The notes below the pieces were generated by a model that was given only the letters and a program-made list of their open reading frames with translations, was not told where the DNA came from and ran no database searches. From Zoogloeaceae bacterium (lineage in GTDB: Bacteria; Pseudomonadota; Gammaproteobacteria; Burkholderiales; Rhodocyclaceae), in the NCBI GenBank assembly GCA_024235655.1, contig JACKLY010000007.1, positions 1-64,000 of the forward strand: a stretch of 64,000 bases of DNA. The letters run 5' to 3'. This document shows, piece after piece, positions 31,941-42,961 of this stretch; position 1 is the first letter of the stretch; the number at the start of each line of letters is the position of its first letter. Made by a program: the position numbers and the translations under genes.

Positions 31941-33178
31941 CAGCTCCGGTAATCCGCGTTGATCTTCACGTAGTCGTAGGAGAAATCGCAGGTATAGATA
32001 TTCGCTGCAGCCGCGCCGCGGCCCAGGTCCACACGCACCGTAATCTCGGCAGACTTCATGATGCGTGAGCCGTCTTCCTCACGGTAGCTGGCTGCCCGCC
32101 CTCCCTTTTCGGCAACCAGCACTTCGTCTCCTTCGCTCCCCAGCCAGACCCGGACCAGATCGACATCCAGATCGACAATGCCGGCATAGCCAATGGCAGC
32201 GAGAATTCGGCCGAGATTGGGGTCGGAGGCAAAGAAGGCCGTTTTTACGAGAGGCGAGTGCCCGATGGCATAGCCGACTTTGCGACTTTCATCCCGATCC
32301 TTGCCACCACCGACGGCAACGGTGATGAATTTGGTCGCGCCTTCTCCATCGCGAACAATCGCCTGCGCCAGTTCACGAGCGACATCGACGATTGCCTGGC
32401 GCAGTTCAGCATAGCCAGCGTCAGCAGCATCGGCGAACAGCGCACCGGACTGCCCCGTGGCGATCATGACAAAGGAGTCGTTGGTCGACGTATCGCCATC
32501 GACCGTGATGCAGTTGAAGGATTCATCGGCGGCTTCCCTGACCAGTGCCGCCAGCAGTGGCTGGGCAATGCCGGCGTCGGTCGCCAGATAGCCGAGCATG
32601 GTCGCCATGTTCGGTTTGATCATGCCGGCGCCTTTGGAAATGCCGGTAATGGTCACCACCTTGCCGTTGATCTGGACACGACGCGAGGCTGCCTTGGCGA
32701 TCGTATCGGTGGTCATGATGGCATGTGCGGTGGCGTGCCAGTTATCGGCCTTGAGATCGGCAGCGGCCGCTGGCAAGCCGGCAACCAGACGATCGACAGG
32801 CAGGGGCTCGAGAATGACCCCCGTGGAGAACGGCAATACCTGTGTATCGGCAATCCCGAGCACTTTACCGACTGCGGCACAGGTTTTCTGGGCGGCCTGC
32901 ATACCCGGCTCACCCGTACCGGCATTGGCAACCCCTGTGTTGATCACCAGCGCACGGATTTCGTTGCCACCGGCAAGGTGACGACGACACACCTGAACGG
33001 GGGCAGCGCAGAAACGGTTTTCGGTAAATACACCGGCAACCGTGCAGCCAGCGTCCAGCGCCATCAGCGTCAGATCGCGGCGATTGGCCTTGCGGATACC
33101 GGCTTCAGCAACACCGAGGCGAACGCCGGCAACAGGAAAAAGAGCTTCGGGGGCGGGGGTAACGTAATTTACGGGCAT
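31940..33178 (-). CDS. argJ: bifunctional glutamate N-acetyltransferase / amino-acid N-acetyltransferase
   Basis: A 412-residue ArgJ of arginine synthesis. It autoprocesses before the Thr in KPNMATMLGYLATDA (around residue 190), giving alpha and beta chains. Other blocks are GVRLGVAEAGIRKANRRDLTL, VFTENRFCAAPV, STGVILEPLP, SFNCITVDGDTSTNDS, VGYAIGHSPLVKTAFFASDPNLGRILAAIG and the C-terminal YDYVKINADYRS. GAGG precedes the ATG. Tight TGATG junction with the SEC-C glycosyltransferase gene downstream, an unusual partner for an arginine gene. Confidence 0.97.
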   Translation of the reverse strand: MPVNYVTPAPEALFPVAGVRLGVAEAGIRKANRRDLTLMALDAGCTVAGVFTENRFCAAPVQVCRRHLAGGNEIRALVINTGVANAGTGEPGMQAAQKTCAAVGKVLGIADTQVLPFSTGVILEPLPVDRLVAGLPAAAADLKADNWHATAHAIMTTDTIAKAASRRVQINGKVVTITGISKGAGMIKPNMATMLGYLATDAGIAQPLLAALVREAADESFNCITVDGDTSTNDSFVMIATGQSGALFADAADAGYAELRQAIVDVARELAQAIVRDGEGATKFITVAVGGGKDRDESRKVGYAIGHSPLVKTAFFASDPNLGRILAAIGYAGIVDLDVDLVRVWLGSEGDEVLVAEKGGRAASYREEDGSRIMKSAEITVRVDLGRGAAAANIYTCDFSYDYVKINADYRS

Positions 33179-33201
33179 ATGAGAACCTCAAACTGCAGAG
33201 A

Positions 33202-33253
33202 CACAGGGGCACAGAGAAAAACGAAACTGAATGCTTCTCTCTGTGCCCCTGTG
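33202..33253. repeat. 16-bp perfect inverted repeat between secA and argJ
   Basis: CACAGGGGCACAGAGA (33202-33217) and its exact complement (33238-33253) flank a 20-base loop in the 104-base gap between secA and argJ. The CACAG/CAGAG wording resembles dispersed cacagaggcacagag-type repeats seen in environmental proteobacteria; that resemblance is from memory. No T run follows on the secA strand, so I call it a repeat that may also act as a transcript-end structure. Confidence 0.75.
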
Positions 33254-33282
33254 CTTCTGTAGTAAATGGAGTTGTTAAACGT

Positions 33283-36000
<2,718 letters not shown>

Positions 36001-36102
36001 GATGGATACGACCAGAGTCGTGAATTCGGGAAAGGGCGGATTCTATCACGCCATCGGAATGCGCCACCGGAGCAGACCGGACAAAAGGCGCTTGCTGACA
36101 AT

Positions 36103-37035
36103 CTATTTCCGGCGTTGCGGGATATGAGCGAACTGCTCACCCTGCTTGAGAAAGCGGGCAGGATTCTGGGCAACCCCGTTGAAGCGCACCTCAAAATGCA
36201 GGTGCGGGCCGGTCGAGCGCCCGGTATTGCCGGACAGGGCGATCTTCTGGCCACGTCGCACAATTTGCCCTTCCTTGATCAGCATTTTCGACAGATGGGC
36301 ATAACGGGTCGTGAAGTCATTACCATGATCAATTTCTATCAGATTGCCATACTGCGGATGTCGCTCAGCGCCCACGACCACACCGCCAGCAGCGGCAATC
36401 ACAGGGGTTCCTTCCTCCGCAGCAAAATCGATCCCTTCGTGCATGGCGCCTGAACCCGCAATCGGGTCGACGCGCCAGCCGAATCCGGAACCAATGTAAT
36501 TACCCTCGATCGGTGTAATCGTGGGCAGCAGCGCGCGACGTATCTTTTCGTCAAGCAACTGGGATTCAAGGGCTGTCAGCGTATCGGCTCGGTGATCGAG
36601 ATGCCGCGCCAGACGGTCAACAACCAGATCGAGTTCGGCAGGTGACGACGGCTGTGCAAGCAGCAAGGGGCCGCCCTGCCCACCCGCTCTCAGGTCAAGG
36701 GGACGATCCTGGGGTTTGATGCCGGCAAGACTGGACACCCGCTCACTGAGCGAATCGAGACGGAGCAACTGTGCCTGCATCAAGCCCAGTTTGGTCGCCA
36801 GCGCATCCAGGTTGTCACGCATGTAGGTTTCACTGCGCTTCGTTTCGCTGCGATGCACCGTAAGCACCCAGTCTTCAAGAAATGGCAAGCGAAACTGAAC
36901 CGACAGCCAGGACAACGCGGCTGAGACGGAAAACATCAAGACAAACAACATCACCAGCGCTGAGGCGACAAAGCGGGGAGTGACCACAAACGTCTTCGCG
37001 GTTGCCAGCCGGTTGGAGACCAGAATAATATGCAC
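36103..37035 (-). CDS. M23 family peptidoglycan endopeptidase (membrane-anchored)
   Basis: A 310-residue protein with one N-terminal membrane helix (FVASALVMLFVLMFSVSAALSWL). A coiled-coil segment follows around 55-180, then a C-terminal LytM/M23 domain. Zinc and catalytic residues are visible: GAMHEGIDFAAEEGTP (H..D), RYAHLSKML and GPHLHFEVRF (HxH). It probably cuts peptide cross-links, or activates amidases. The GTG start has a perfect AGGAGG seven bases upstream; a longer reading to 37236 has no such site. The gene's 5' end overlaps the 5' end of the divergent DciA-like gene. Confidence 0.93.
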   Translation of the reverse strand: MHIILVSNRLATAKTFVVTPRFVASALVMLFVLMFSVSAALSWLSVQFRLPFLEDWVLTVHRSETKRSETYMRDNLDALATKLGLMQAQLLRLDSLSERVSSLAGIKPQDRPLDLRAGGQGGPLLLAQPSSPAELDLVVDRLARHLDHRADTLTALESQLLDEKIRRALLPTITPIEGNYIGSGFGWRVDPIAGSGAMHEGIDFAAEEGTPVIAAAGGVVVGAERHPQYGNLIEIDHGNDFTTRYAHLSKMLIKEGQIVRRGQKIALSGNTGRSTGPHLHFEVRFNGVAQNPARFLKQGEQFAHIPQRRK

Positions 37036-37500
37036 CGAATTCCTCCTGTACTGCGGATAACCCTCTTGCCCCACTCCCTCGATGATTTCCTGCTTGGCAG
37101 CCAGGCTGCCGGCAACGTCATGGCACATGCCAGGCTGCTGCAAAAACTGGCTCACATCTACCAGCAGGTGGCACCTGATTATCTGGGCCGGACCAGCCGG
37201 GTAGCCAATCTCAAATCGGGGACGGTTATTATCCACGCCGACAACGGCGCGGTTGCGGTCAAGCTACGGCAGATGGCACCGTCGCTTGCCAGCGAATTTG
37301 CTAAGCGGGGGTTTGAGTGTAACGGCGTACAGGTAAAAGTTCAAGCCATTGAAATTGCAGGCCATTCACCGGCCCCCATGGGGCATCAGCTACCCATGGC
37401 GGCGAGCAAAGCGCTGCTGGCACTGGCAGAAGAGTTACCGGCGTCGCCACTGCGGGAGGCCATTCAGACCCTCGTGGCACGTGCGGCTAAAGCGGAATGA
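37030..37500 (+). CDS. DUF721 / DciA-like protein
   Basis: Up to 156 residues with a DUF721 domain: SRVANLKSGTVIIHADNGAVAVKLRQMAPSLASEF, then the strand VQVKVQAIE. DciA-type DUF721 proteins help load the replicative helicase DnaB in bacteria lacking DnaC; whether this member does so is inferred. The start is uncertain. ATG 37030 lacks a ribosome site and lies inside the divergent M23 gene; TTG 37066, with GGA upstream, would give 144 residues and remove the overlap. The 3' end overlaps the convergent small membrane protein gene by 14 bases. Confidence 0.8.
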   Translation: MHRIPPVLRITLLPHSLDDFLLGSQAAGNVMAHARLLQKLAHIYQQVAPDYLGRTSRVANLKSGTVIIHADNGAVAVKLRQMAPSLASEFAKRGFECNGVQVKVQAIEIAGHSPAPMGHQLPMAASKALLALAEELPASPLREAIQTLVARAAKAE

Positions 37501-37675
37501 CTGCCACCCGCTCCAGTATCAGCAAAGCAAAGACCAGCAAGGCAACAATCAGCGAATAGCGAAAAATACGCCAGGAAAAGTTGAGATATTTGGGGTTGCG
37601 TGTCAGCAGGTAGGCTGCGAAGCCTCCAGCAACGGAAAGTATGACAATGACAGCAAGGAAGCGCAGCATGAACAC
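37487..37675 (-). CDS. small two-helix membrane protein, conserved hypothetical
   Basis: A 62-residue protein with two hydrophobic helices (LRFLAVIVILSVAGGFAAYLL and YSLIVALLVFALLILERVAV) joined by a positive loop (TRNPKYLNFSWRIFRY). GTG 37675 has GAAGG eight bases upstream; ATG two codons later is possible. The family recurs near lpxC/ftsZ in betaproteobacteria as far as I recall, without an assigned function. It lies 39 bases downstream of lpxC on the same strand and overlaps the end of the convergent DciA-like gene. Confidence 0.75.
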   Translation of the reverse strand: MFMLRFLAVIVILSVAGGFAAYLLTRNPKYLNFSWRIFRYSLIVALLVFALLILERVAVIPL

Positions 37676-37714
37676 GGCAGGCGCCTTCCGATCAGTTGGT
37701 CAGACCCGGGACGA

Positions 37715-38635
37715 CTAGCCGGCAGCGTGTGCGGCCAGCCAACGTGAAACCCCGACTGGCGCCTGCTCGGCCTCTGTAAAGCTGACCATCTCCCAGGAGT
37801 CCTCCGCCTCAAGCAAAGCTCTCGCCAGCAGATTATTCAGCGCATGTCCTGACTTGTGCGCTGAAAATGCAGCCAGCAAGGGATGCCCAAGGAGATAGAG
37901 ATCACCGATGGCGTCCAGCACCTTATGCTTGACGAATTCATCGCCATAGCGCAACCCGTCCGCGTTGAGTACGCGATACTCATCGAGCACCACAGCATTG
38001 TCCAGGCCGCCGCCCTGGGCCAAACCGTTTTCGCGCAGCCACTCAACCTCCTGCATGAAACCGAAGGTACGGGCCCGCGACACTTCACGGATATAGGAAT
38101 GATCAGCGAAATCGACGGTCACTTCCTGTCCGGTCCGGTTGATAGCCGGATGATTGAAGACAATTGAAAAGGTCAGGCGATAGCCGTCATAAGGCGTGAA
38201 TCGTGCCCACTTATCCCCGTCATGCACTTCGATCGGCTTGGTGACACGAATGAATTTCTTCGCCGCCGGCTGCTCTTCAATGCCGGCAGACTGGATCAGG
38301 AAGACGAAAGGCGCTGCACTGCCATCCAGAATCGGCACTTCAGCCGCATCCAGATCGACGTAGGCATTATCGATGCCCAGCCCGGCAAAGGCCGACATCA
38401 GGTGTTCAATGGTTCCGACTTTTACACCATCGCGCTCGAGGCATGAACACATGCGCGTATCGCCAACCGCCAACGCAGAAGCGGGGAGATCCACCGGCAC
38501 ATCAAGGTCGATACGGCGGAAAACGATTCCGGTATCCGGCGCAGCAGGTCGAAGCACCATGTTCACGCGTTCGCCGGAGTGCAAACCGACGCCAGTGGCG
38601 CGAATCAGCGATTTGAGGGTGCGTTGTTTGAGCAT
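37715..38635 (-). CDS. lpxC: UDP-3-O-acyl-N-acetylglucosamine deacetylase
   Basis: A 306-residue zinc enzyme for the committed step of lipid A synthesis. Zinc ligands are His78 (GTIEHLMSAF), and the His and Asp in VKHKVLDAIGD near 237-241. The catalytic His is in SAHKSGHALNN. Also seen are LKSLIRATGVGLHSGERV at the start and EVPILDGSAAPFVFLI. MLKQRTLK is the family start; the frame is open 45 bases further upstream. It sits at the end of the dcw cluster behind ftsZ with a 182-base gap that holds a CCCGCCT/AGGCGGG hairpin (38759-38784) and probably the lpxC promoter. Confidence 0.97.
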   Translation of the reverse strand: MLKQRTLKSLIRATGVGLHSGERVNMVLRPAAPDTGIVFRRIDLDVPVDLPASALAVGDTRMCSCLERDGVKVGTIEHLMSAFAGLGIDNAYVDLDAAEVPILDGSAAPFVFLIQSAGIEEQPAAKKFIRVTKPIEVHDGDKWARFTPYDGYRLTFSIVFNHPAINRTGQEVTVDFADHSYIREVSRARTFGFMQEVEWLRENGLAQGGGLDNAVVLDEYRVLNADGLRYGDEFVKHKVLDAIGDLYLLGHPLLAAFSAHKSGHALNNLLARALLEAEDSWEMVSFTEAEQAPVGVSRWLAAHAAG

Positions 38636-38817
38636 GTATCTGAAAAATTTGGGAAAGCGGCGCATTTTAGCATGCGCCACCTTCCCTCAGCAGAGGTCAT
38701 ACCATTTATCTGTTACCAACAAACCAGCCTGTGACGCCTCGTCAGAATTAGAGGGCAACCCGCCTCCCCACCAAGAAAGGCGGGCTGCAATCCTGCACAA
38801 GAAGTCACCGCCGGCGT

Positions 38818-39993
38818 TCAGTCAGCCTGTTTGCGCAGAAAGGCCGGAATGTCATAACGATCGACCCCGCTGTTAGCCAGGGCTTCGACCGTAGAACTAC
38901 CGCGCTTCCTGACAATTGCCGGCACATTATCGAGCTGGCTGTAGTCAACCGAGGACATCACTGCCGACATGTCGTGCGTACCAGTCGCCTGCACCACCGG
39001 TGTGTTGATCACTTCGAAGGTCTGGCGCTTGGCCTGTGCCTGCCCCAGACCGGTGGCAACCACCGTCACCCGGATTTCCTCGCCCATCGCTTCGTCATAG
39101 ACCGCACCAAAAATGATATGTGCGTCATCGGCGGCAAATTCGCGCACCGTATTCATGACCTCATTTACTTCCTTCATCTTCAGGCCGCGGGTGGCGGTAA
39201 TATTGACCAGCACACCCTTGGCACCGGAGAGGTTGATACCCTCCAGCAGCGGCGAAGCAACTGCCTGCTCTGCAGCGATGCGCGCACGATCGACACCGGC
39301 AGCCATGGCCGAGCCCATCATCGCCATGCCCATTTCGCCCATCACGGTGCGCACGTCTTCGAAGTCGACGTTGACCAGGCCGGGGAAGTTGATGATTTCG
39401 GCAATCCCGCCAACGGCATTGCGCAGCACATTGTCGGCCGCACGGAAAGCTTCATCCATCGAGACATCATCACCCAGCACTTCCATCAGCTTGTCGTTGA
39501 GGATGACGATCAGCGAATCGACCTGCTTCTGCAGCTCGGCCAGCCCCTGCTCGGCCACCTTCATGCGCTTGCCTTCAAAGCCGAACGGCTTGGTGACCAC
39601 AGCCACGGTCAGGATGCCGAGTTCGCGTGCCACTTCAGCCACGATTGGCGCAGCACCGGTACCGGTACCACCACCCATGCCAGCGGTGATGAAGACCATA
39701 TGAGCACCTTTCAGTGCCTCGGCGATACGCTCGCGCTCCTCGATCGCTGCGGTACGGCCAGCTTCGGGCTTGGCACCGGCACCCAGCCCGCTCTTGCCGA
39801 GCTGCAGCTTGACGCTGGAACCACTGCGCTTCAAGGCCTGCGCATCAGTATTCGCCGTCACGAATTCAACGCCATTGACGCGCTCACGGATCATGTGTTC
39901 AACCGCATTGCCGCCGGCACCGCCGACGCCAATCACCTTGATCACTGTGCCGCTATCATTGGTTACTTCTTCGACATCAATAATTTCAAACAT
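38818..39993 (-). CDS. ftsZ: cell division GTPase FtsZ
   Basis: A 391-residue tubulin homologue. The nucleotide pocket shows VIGVGGAGGNAVEHM and the tubulin signature GMGGGTGTGAAP. The T7 synergy region includes NVDFEDVRTVM. A disordered linker leads to the C-terminal peptide YDIPAFLRKQAD, which binds FtsA, ZipA and MinC. ATG 39993 has AGGAGG seven bases upstream; an earlier in-frame start is implausible. Same operon direction as ftsA, 32 bases apart, with no obvious terminator between. Confidence 0.98.
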   Translation of the reverse strand: MFEIIDVEEVTNDSGTVIKVIGVGGAGGNAVEHMIRERVNGVEFVTANTDAQALKRSGSSVKLQLGKSGLGAGAKPEAGRTAAIEERERIAEALKGAHMVFITAGMGGGTGTGAAPIVAEVARELGILTVAVVTKPFGFEGKRMKVAEQGLAELQKQVDSLIVILNDKLMEVLGDDVSMDEAFRAADNVLRNAVGGIAEIINFPGLVNVDFEDVRTVMGEMGMAMMGSAMAAGVDRARIAAEQAVASPLLEGINLSGAKGVLVNITATRGLKMKEVNEVMNTVREFAADDAHIIFGAVYDEAMGEEIRVTVVATGLGQAQAKRQTFEVINTPVVQATGTHDMSAVMSSVDYSQLDNVPAIVRKRGSSTVEALANSGVDRYDIPAFLRKQAD

Positions 39994-40025
39994 GGTGGGA
40001 CCTCCTCTGCAAGAAAACGTAAAGA

Positions 40026-41255
40026 TCAAAAATTCTTTTCAAACCACGACTTCATACGACCAAAGACCTGCTTGACGTTGCGGGTCTCATGCACTTTCTG
40101 GCCGCGCTTGTGCTGCACCTGCGCTTCCAGCAATAAACCGTAGGCGGTTGAAAACCGGGGGCTTTGCACGACATCCGACAGGGCACCCGAGTACTTCGGC
40201 ATGCCCAGACGCACCGGCATGTGGAACAGCTCTTCGCCCAGTTCGATCATTCCCGGCATCACCGAGGTGCCTCCGGTGAGCACGATGCCCGATGAGAGCA
40301 CCTCCTCAAATCCGGCGCGGCGCAGCTCGGCCTGGATCAGCTCATAAAGTTCCTCGACCCGTGGCTGAATCACATCCGACAGTGCGCGGCGAGACAGCTT
40401 GCGGCTCGGGCGGTCATCGACCCCGGCAACATCGAGCACGTCTTCTGCATCGGCGAGTTGCGACAAGGCGCAGCCGAAGCGTCGCTTGATGTCCTCGGCC
40501 TCACGGGTTGGCGTGCGCAAGGCCATGGCGATATCGTTGGTAATCTGGTCGCCGGCAATCGGGATCACTGAAGTGTGGCGGATCGCACCTTGCGTCCACA
40601 CGGCGATGTCGGTGGTACCGCCGCCGATATCAACGAGACAGACGCCGAGATCCTTCTCGTCTTCGGAGAGCACGGCATAACTGGAAGCCAGCGGCTGCAA
40701 CACCAGGTCGTTCACCTCGATGCCACAACGGCGCACGCATTTGACAATGTTCTGTGCCGCCGACACCGCGCCGGTCACGATGTGCACTTTCACCTCCAGG
40801 CGAAAACCGCTCATGCCGATCGGCTCACGGATGCTGTCCTGGTCATCAATGATGAATTCCTGGGTCAGGATATGCAGGATTTCCTGATCGGCGGGTATCG
40901 GCATGGCACGGGCGGTTTCGATGACACGATCAACGTCCATCGGCAGCACTTCCTTGTCCTTGATCGCCACCATCCCGTTCGAGTTGAAACTGCGAATATG
41001 GCTACCGGCAATGCCGGTATAGACATCCTTGACCTTGCAGTCAGCCATCAGCTCGACTTCCTGCACGACTCGGGAAATCGCCGCCACCGTCTCCTCGATA
41101 TTGACGACAACGCCTTTCTTCAGCCCTTTCGACTCCTGGGAGCCGATGCCGATCACGTTGAGCCGCCCTTCCGGACTGACTTCGGCAACCAGCGCAACAA
41201 TCTTCGAGGTGCCGATGTCCAGCCCGACGATCAGATCCTTGGTTTCTCTGCTCAT
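40026..41255 (-). CDS. ftsA: cell division protein FtsA
   Basis: A 409-residue actin-like protein that tethers FtsZ to the membrane and recruits late division proteins. Visible are the phosphate-1 loop IVGLDIGTSKIVALV, the 1C/SHS2 region after LKKGVVVNIEETVAAI, phosphate-2 VCLVDIGGGTTDIAVW, the adenosine loop VLTGGTSVMPGM and the C-terminal amphipathic membrane helix FGRMKSWFEKNF. Good AAGGGA ribosome site. ATGA overlap with ftsQ. Confidence 0.98.
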   Translation of the reverse strand: MSRETKDLIVGLDIGTSKIVALVAEVSPEGRLNVIGIGSQESKGLKKGVVVNIEETVAAISRVVQEVELMADCKVKDVYTGIAGSHIRSFNSNGMVAIKDKEVLPMDVDRVIETARAMPIPADQEILHILTQEFIIDDQDSIREPIGMSGFRLEVKVHIVTGAVSAAQNIVKCVRRCGIEVNDLVLQPLASSYAVLSEDEKDLGVCLVDIGGGTTDIAVWTQGAIRHTSVIPIAGDQITNDIAMALRTPTREAEDIKRRFGCALSQLADAEDVLDVAGVDDRPSRKLSRRALSDVIQPRVEELYELIQAELRRAGFEEVLSSGIVLTGGTSVMPGMIELGEELFHMPVRLGMPKYSGALSDVVQSPRFSTAYGLLLEAQVQHKRGQKVHETRNVKQVFGRMKSWFEKNF

Positions 41256-42001
41256 TGCTTCCCTTTGCTCTCAGTTCCAGTTGCTGCTGCGAGGCGCAGC
41301 GCAAAACCATTCGGATACCGCATATCGACCACTGTCGTCCGCGCCTTGGTGAGCATGGACACGCTCGGGTAGTAGTCCACAAAGCGGCGCAGACGCTGTT
41401 GAACCGACAGCTTCGCCTGTGTCCTGCCCAACTCGACCACCATGCCGTCGTCCAGCTGCAACTGCACCGCCAGCCGCGGAGAAACGAGCAGCGCCCGTGG
41501 CTGCCGGCCGATCGGCTGCAGAATATCGACGGCTTCGCGGTAATAACCGAGCATGTCCGGCGCTACGCCGACAGGCCCCGACAACTGCGGCAAGGCACGT
41601 GGCACTGACATCCCCGCCGAAAACACTTCCCCGTGACTGTTCAGCAATTGCCCGGACTCCTCCCCCCAGTTGGCCACCGGCTGATGTTCCTCCAGCCGTA
41701 TCTCCAGGCTCGACGGCCAGCGCCGGCGCACTTCGGCATGCCGCACCCAGGCAATCCGCTCCAGCGACTGGCGCAAGGCATCGACATTCACGCTGAAGAA
41801 ATTGCCCCGCATCTGCCCGGACAAGGCGCGCTCTACATCCGCACGTTTCACCTCGACCAGTTCGTGCGTCACCACGGCCTGGGTCAGCGTGAAATGCGGC
41901 AAGCGTGCAAGCCAGACCAGCCCCGCCACCAGCAATACGGCAGCAGCCGCTGCAATGAGCAGGTCGGCTACGGCAGTCATCAATTGTGGCTTGTTCCACA
42001 T
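41252..42001 (-). CDS. ftsQ: cell division protein FtsQ
   Basis: A 249-residue bitopic divisome protein. A short cytoplasmic tail and one membrane helix (LLIAAAAAVLLVAGLVWLA) precede a POTRA domain (HFTLTQAVVTHELVEVKRADVERAL). The beta domain contains WVRHAEVRRRWPSSLEIRLEEHQPVANW and ends with MRYPNGFALRL. It connects FtsB/FtsL to the rest of the divisome. Tight overlap with ftsA (ATGA) and 26 bases after ddl. Confidence 0.96.
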   Translation of the reverse strand: MWNKPQLMTAVADLLIAAAAAVLLVAGLVWLARLPHFTLTQAVVTHELVEVKRADVERALSGQMRGNFFSVNVDALRQSLERIAWVRHAEVRRRWPSSLEIRLEEHQPVANWGEESGQLLNSHGEVFSAGMSVPRALPQLSGPVGVAPDMLGYYREAVDILQPIGRQPRALLVSPRLAVQLQLDDGMVVELGRTQAKLSVQQRLRRFVDYYPSVSMLTKARTTVVDMRYPNGFALRLAAATGTESKGKQ

Positions 42002-42027
42002 TGCTCATTCCCGGTGGCTATCCTGTT

Positions 42028-42960
42028 TCATCCAAGCGTCGCCTGCGCCAGCACCTGCAACACCAGCGAGTCATAGTCGATGCCTGCTGCACGTGCCGCC
42101 ATCGGCACCAGCGAGTGGTCCGTCATCCCCGGCGACGTGTTGGCCTCCAGAAAATAGACTTCTCCTGCCTCATCCATCAGAAAATCAACCCGCCCCCAGC
42201 CACGGCCACCCAGCACGCGAAAGGCTTCCAGCGCCTGCTTGCGGATTTCCGCCTCACGTTCCTGCGTCAGACCGCAGGGGCACAAATAATGCGTGTCATC
42301 CCGCGAATACTTGGCTTCGTAGTCATAGAACTCGGTGGCCGGTTCGATCTTGATGATCGGCAAGGCCCGCATCTCGTTGCCGCTGCCGATGATGCCCACG
42401 GTGTATTCCCCGCCAAGAATGCCGCGCTCGGCAATCACGATCGGGTCGTATCTGGCGGCCTCTGAATAGGCTGCTGCCAGATCCCCCTCGCGCTTGACCA
42501 TGCTGATGCCGATCGATGAGCCTTCATTGGCCGGCTTGACGAACAGGGGCAAACCCAGTGTTGCTTCGATTTCAGCAAAGTCGCTGTCGGCGCTGACCAG
42601 CGCATATTCCGGCACGCGCAAACCGGCGGCCTGCCACAACAGTTTGGTTCGCCATTTGTCCATGGCCAGTGCCGATGCCATCACGCCGCTGCCAGTGAAA
42701 GGAATGTGCATCAACTCAAGCACACCCTGGATCGTTCCATCCTCGCCATGCCGGCCATGCAGTGCAATGAATGCACGATCAAAGGCACGCAAGGTATCCA
42801 GCGGCATCTCGGCCGGATCAAAGGCATGAGCATTCACGCCCTGCCGGCACAAGGCGGCCAGCACACGAGAACCGCTATTCAGGGAAACCTCGCGCTCGGC
42901 CGAGGTTCCGCCAAACAGCACCGCTACTTTTCCGAAATCATTTGCCTGCATCCCGGCCAT
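42028..42960 (-). CDS. ddlB: D-alanine--D-alanine ligase
   Basis: A 310-residue ATP-grasp enzyme that makes the D-Ala-D-Ala end of the peptidoglycan stem. Conserved parts are VAVLFGGTSAEREVSLNSG, FIALHGRHGEDGTIQGVLE, TGSGVMASALAMDKWRTK, LPLFVKPANEGSSIGI, and the C-terminal WGRVDFLMDEAGEVYFLEANTSPGMTDHSLVPMAARA. A start at the second Met (42951) is also possible. One base separates the ATG from the murC stop. Length and dcw position indicate the DdlB type. Confidence 0.97.
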   Translation of the reverse strand: MAGMQANDFGKVAVLFGGTSAEREVSLNSGSRVLAALCRQGVNAHAFDPAEMPLDTLRAFDRAFIALHGRHGEDGTIQGVLELMHIPFTGSGVMASALAMDKWRTKLLWQAAGLRVPEYALVSADSDFAEIEATLGLPLFVKPANEGSSIGISMVKREGDLAAAYSEAARYDPIVIAERGILGGEYTVGIIGSGNEMRALPIIKIEPATEFYDYEAKYSRDDTHYLCPCGLTQEREAEIRKQALEAFRVLGGRGWGRVDFLMDEAGEVYFLEANTSPGMTDHSLVPMAARAAGIDYDSLVLQVLAQATLG

Positions 42961-42961
42961 C

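Noticed and set aside
37036..37236. N-terminal extension of the M23 peptidase frame
   Set aside because: It is antisense to the DUF721 gene and lacks a ribosome site, whereas GTG 37035 has a perfect AGGAGG.
38759..38784. CCCGCCT/AGGCGGG hairpin as ftsZ terminator
   Set aside because: Only seven base pairs and no T run on the ftsZ strand; it may be incidental, so it is mentioned only under lpxC.
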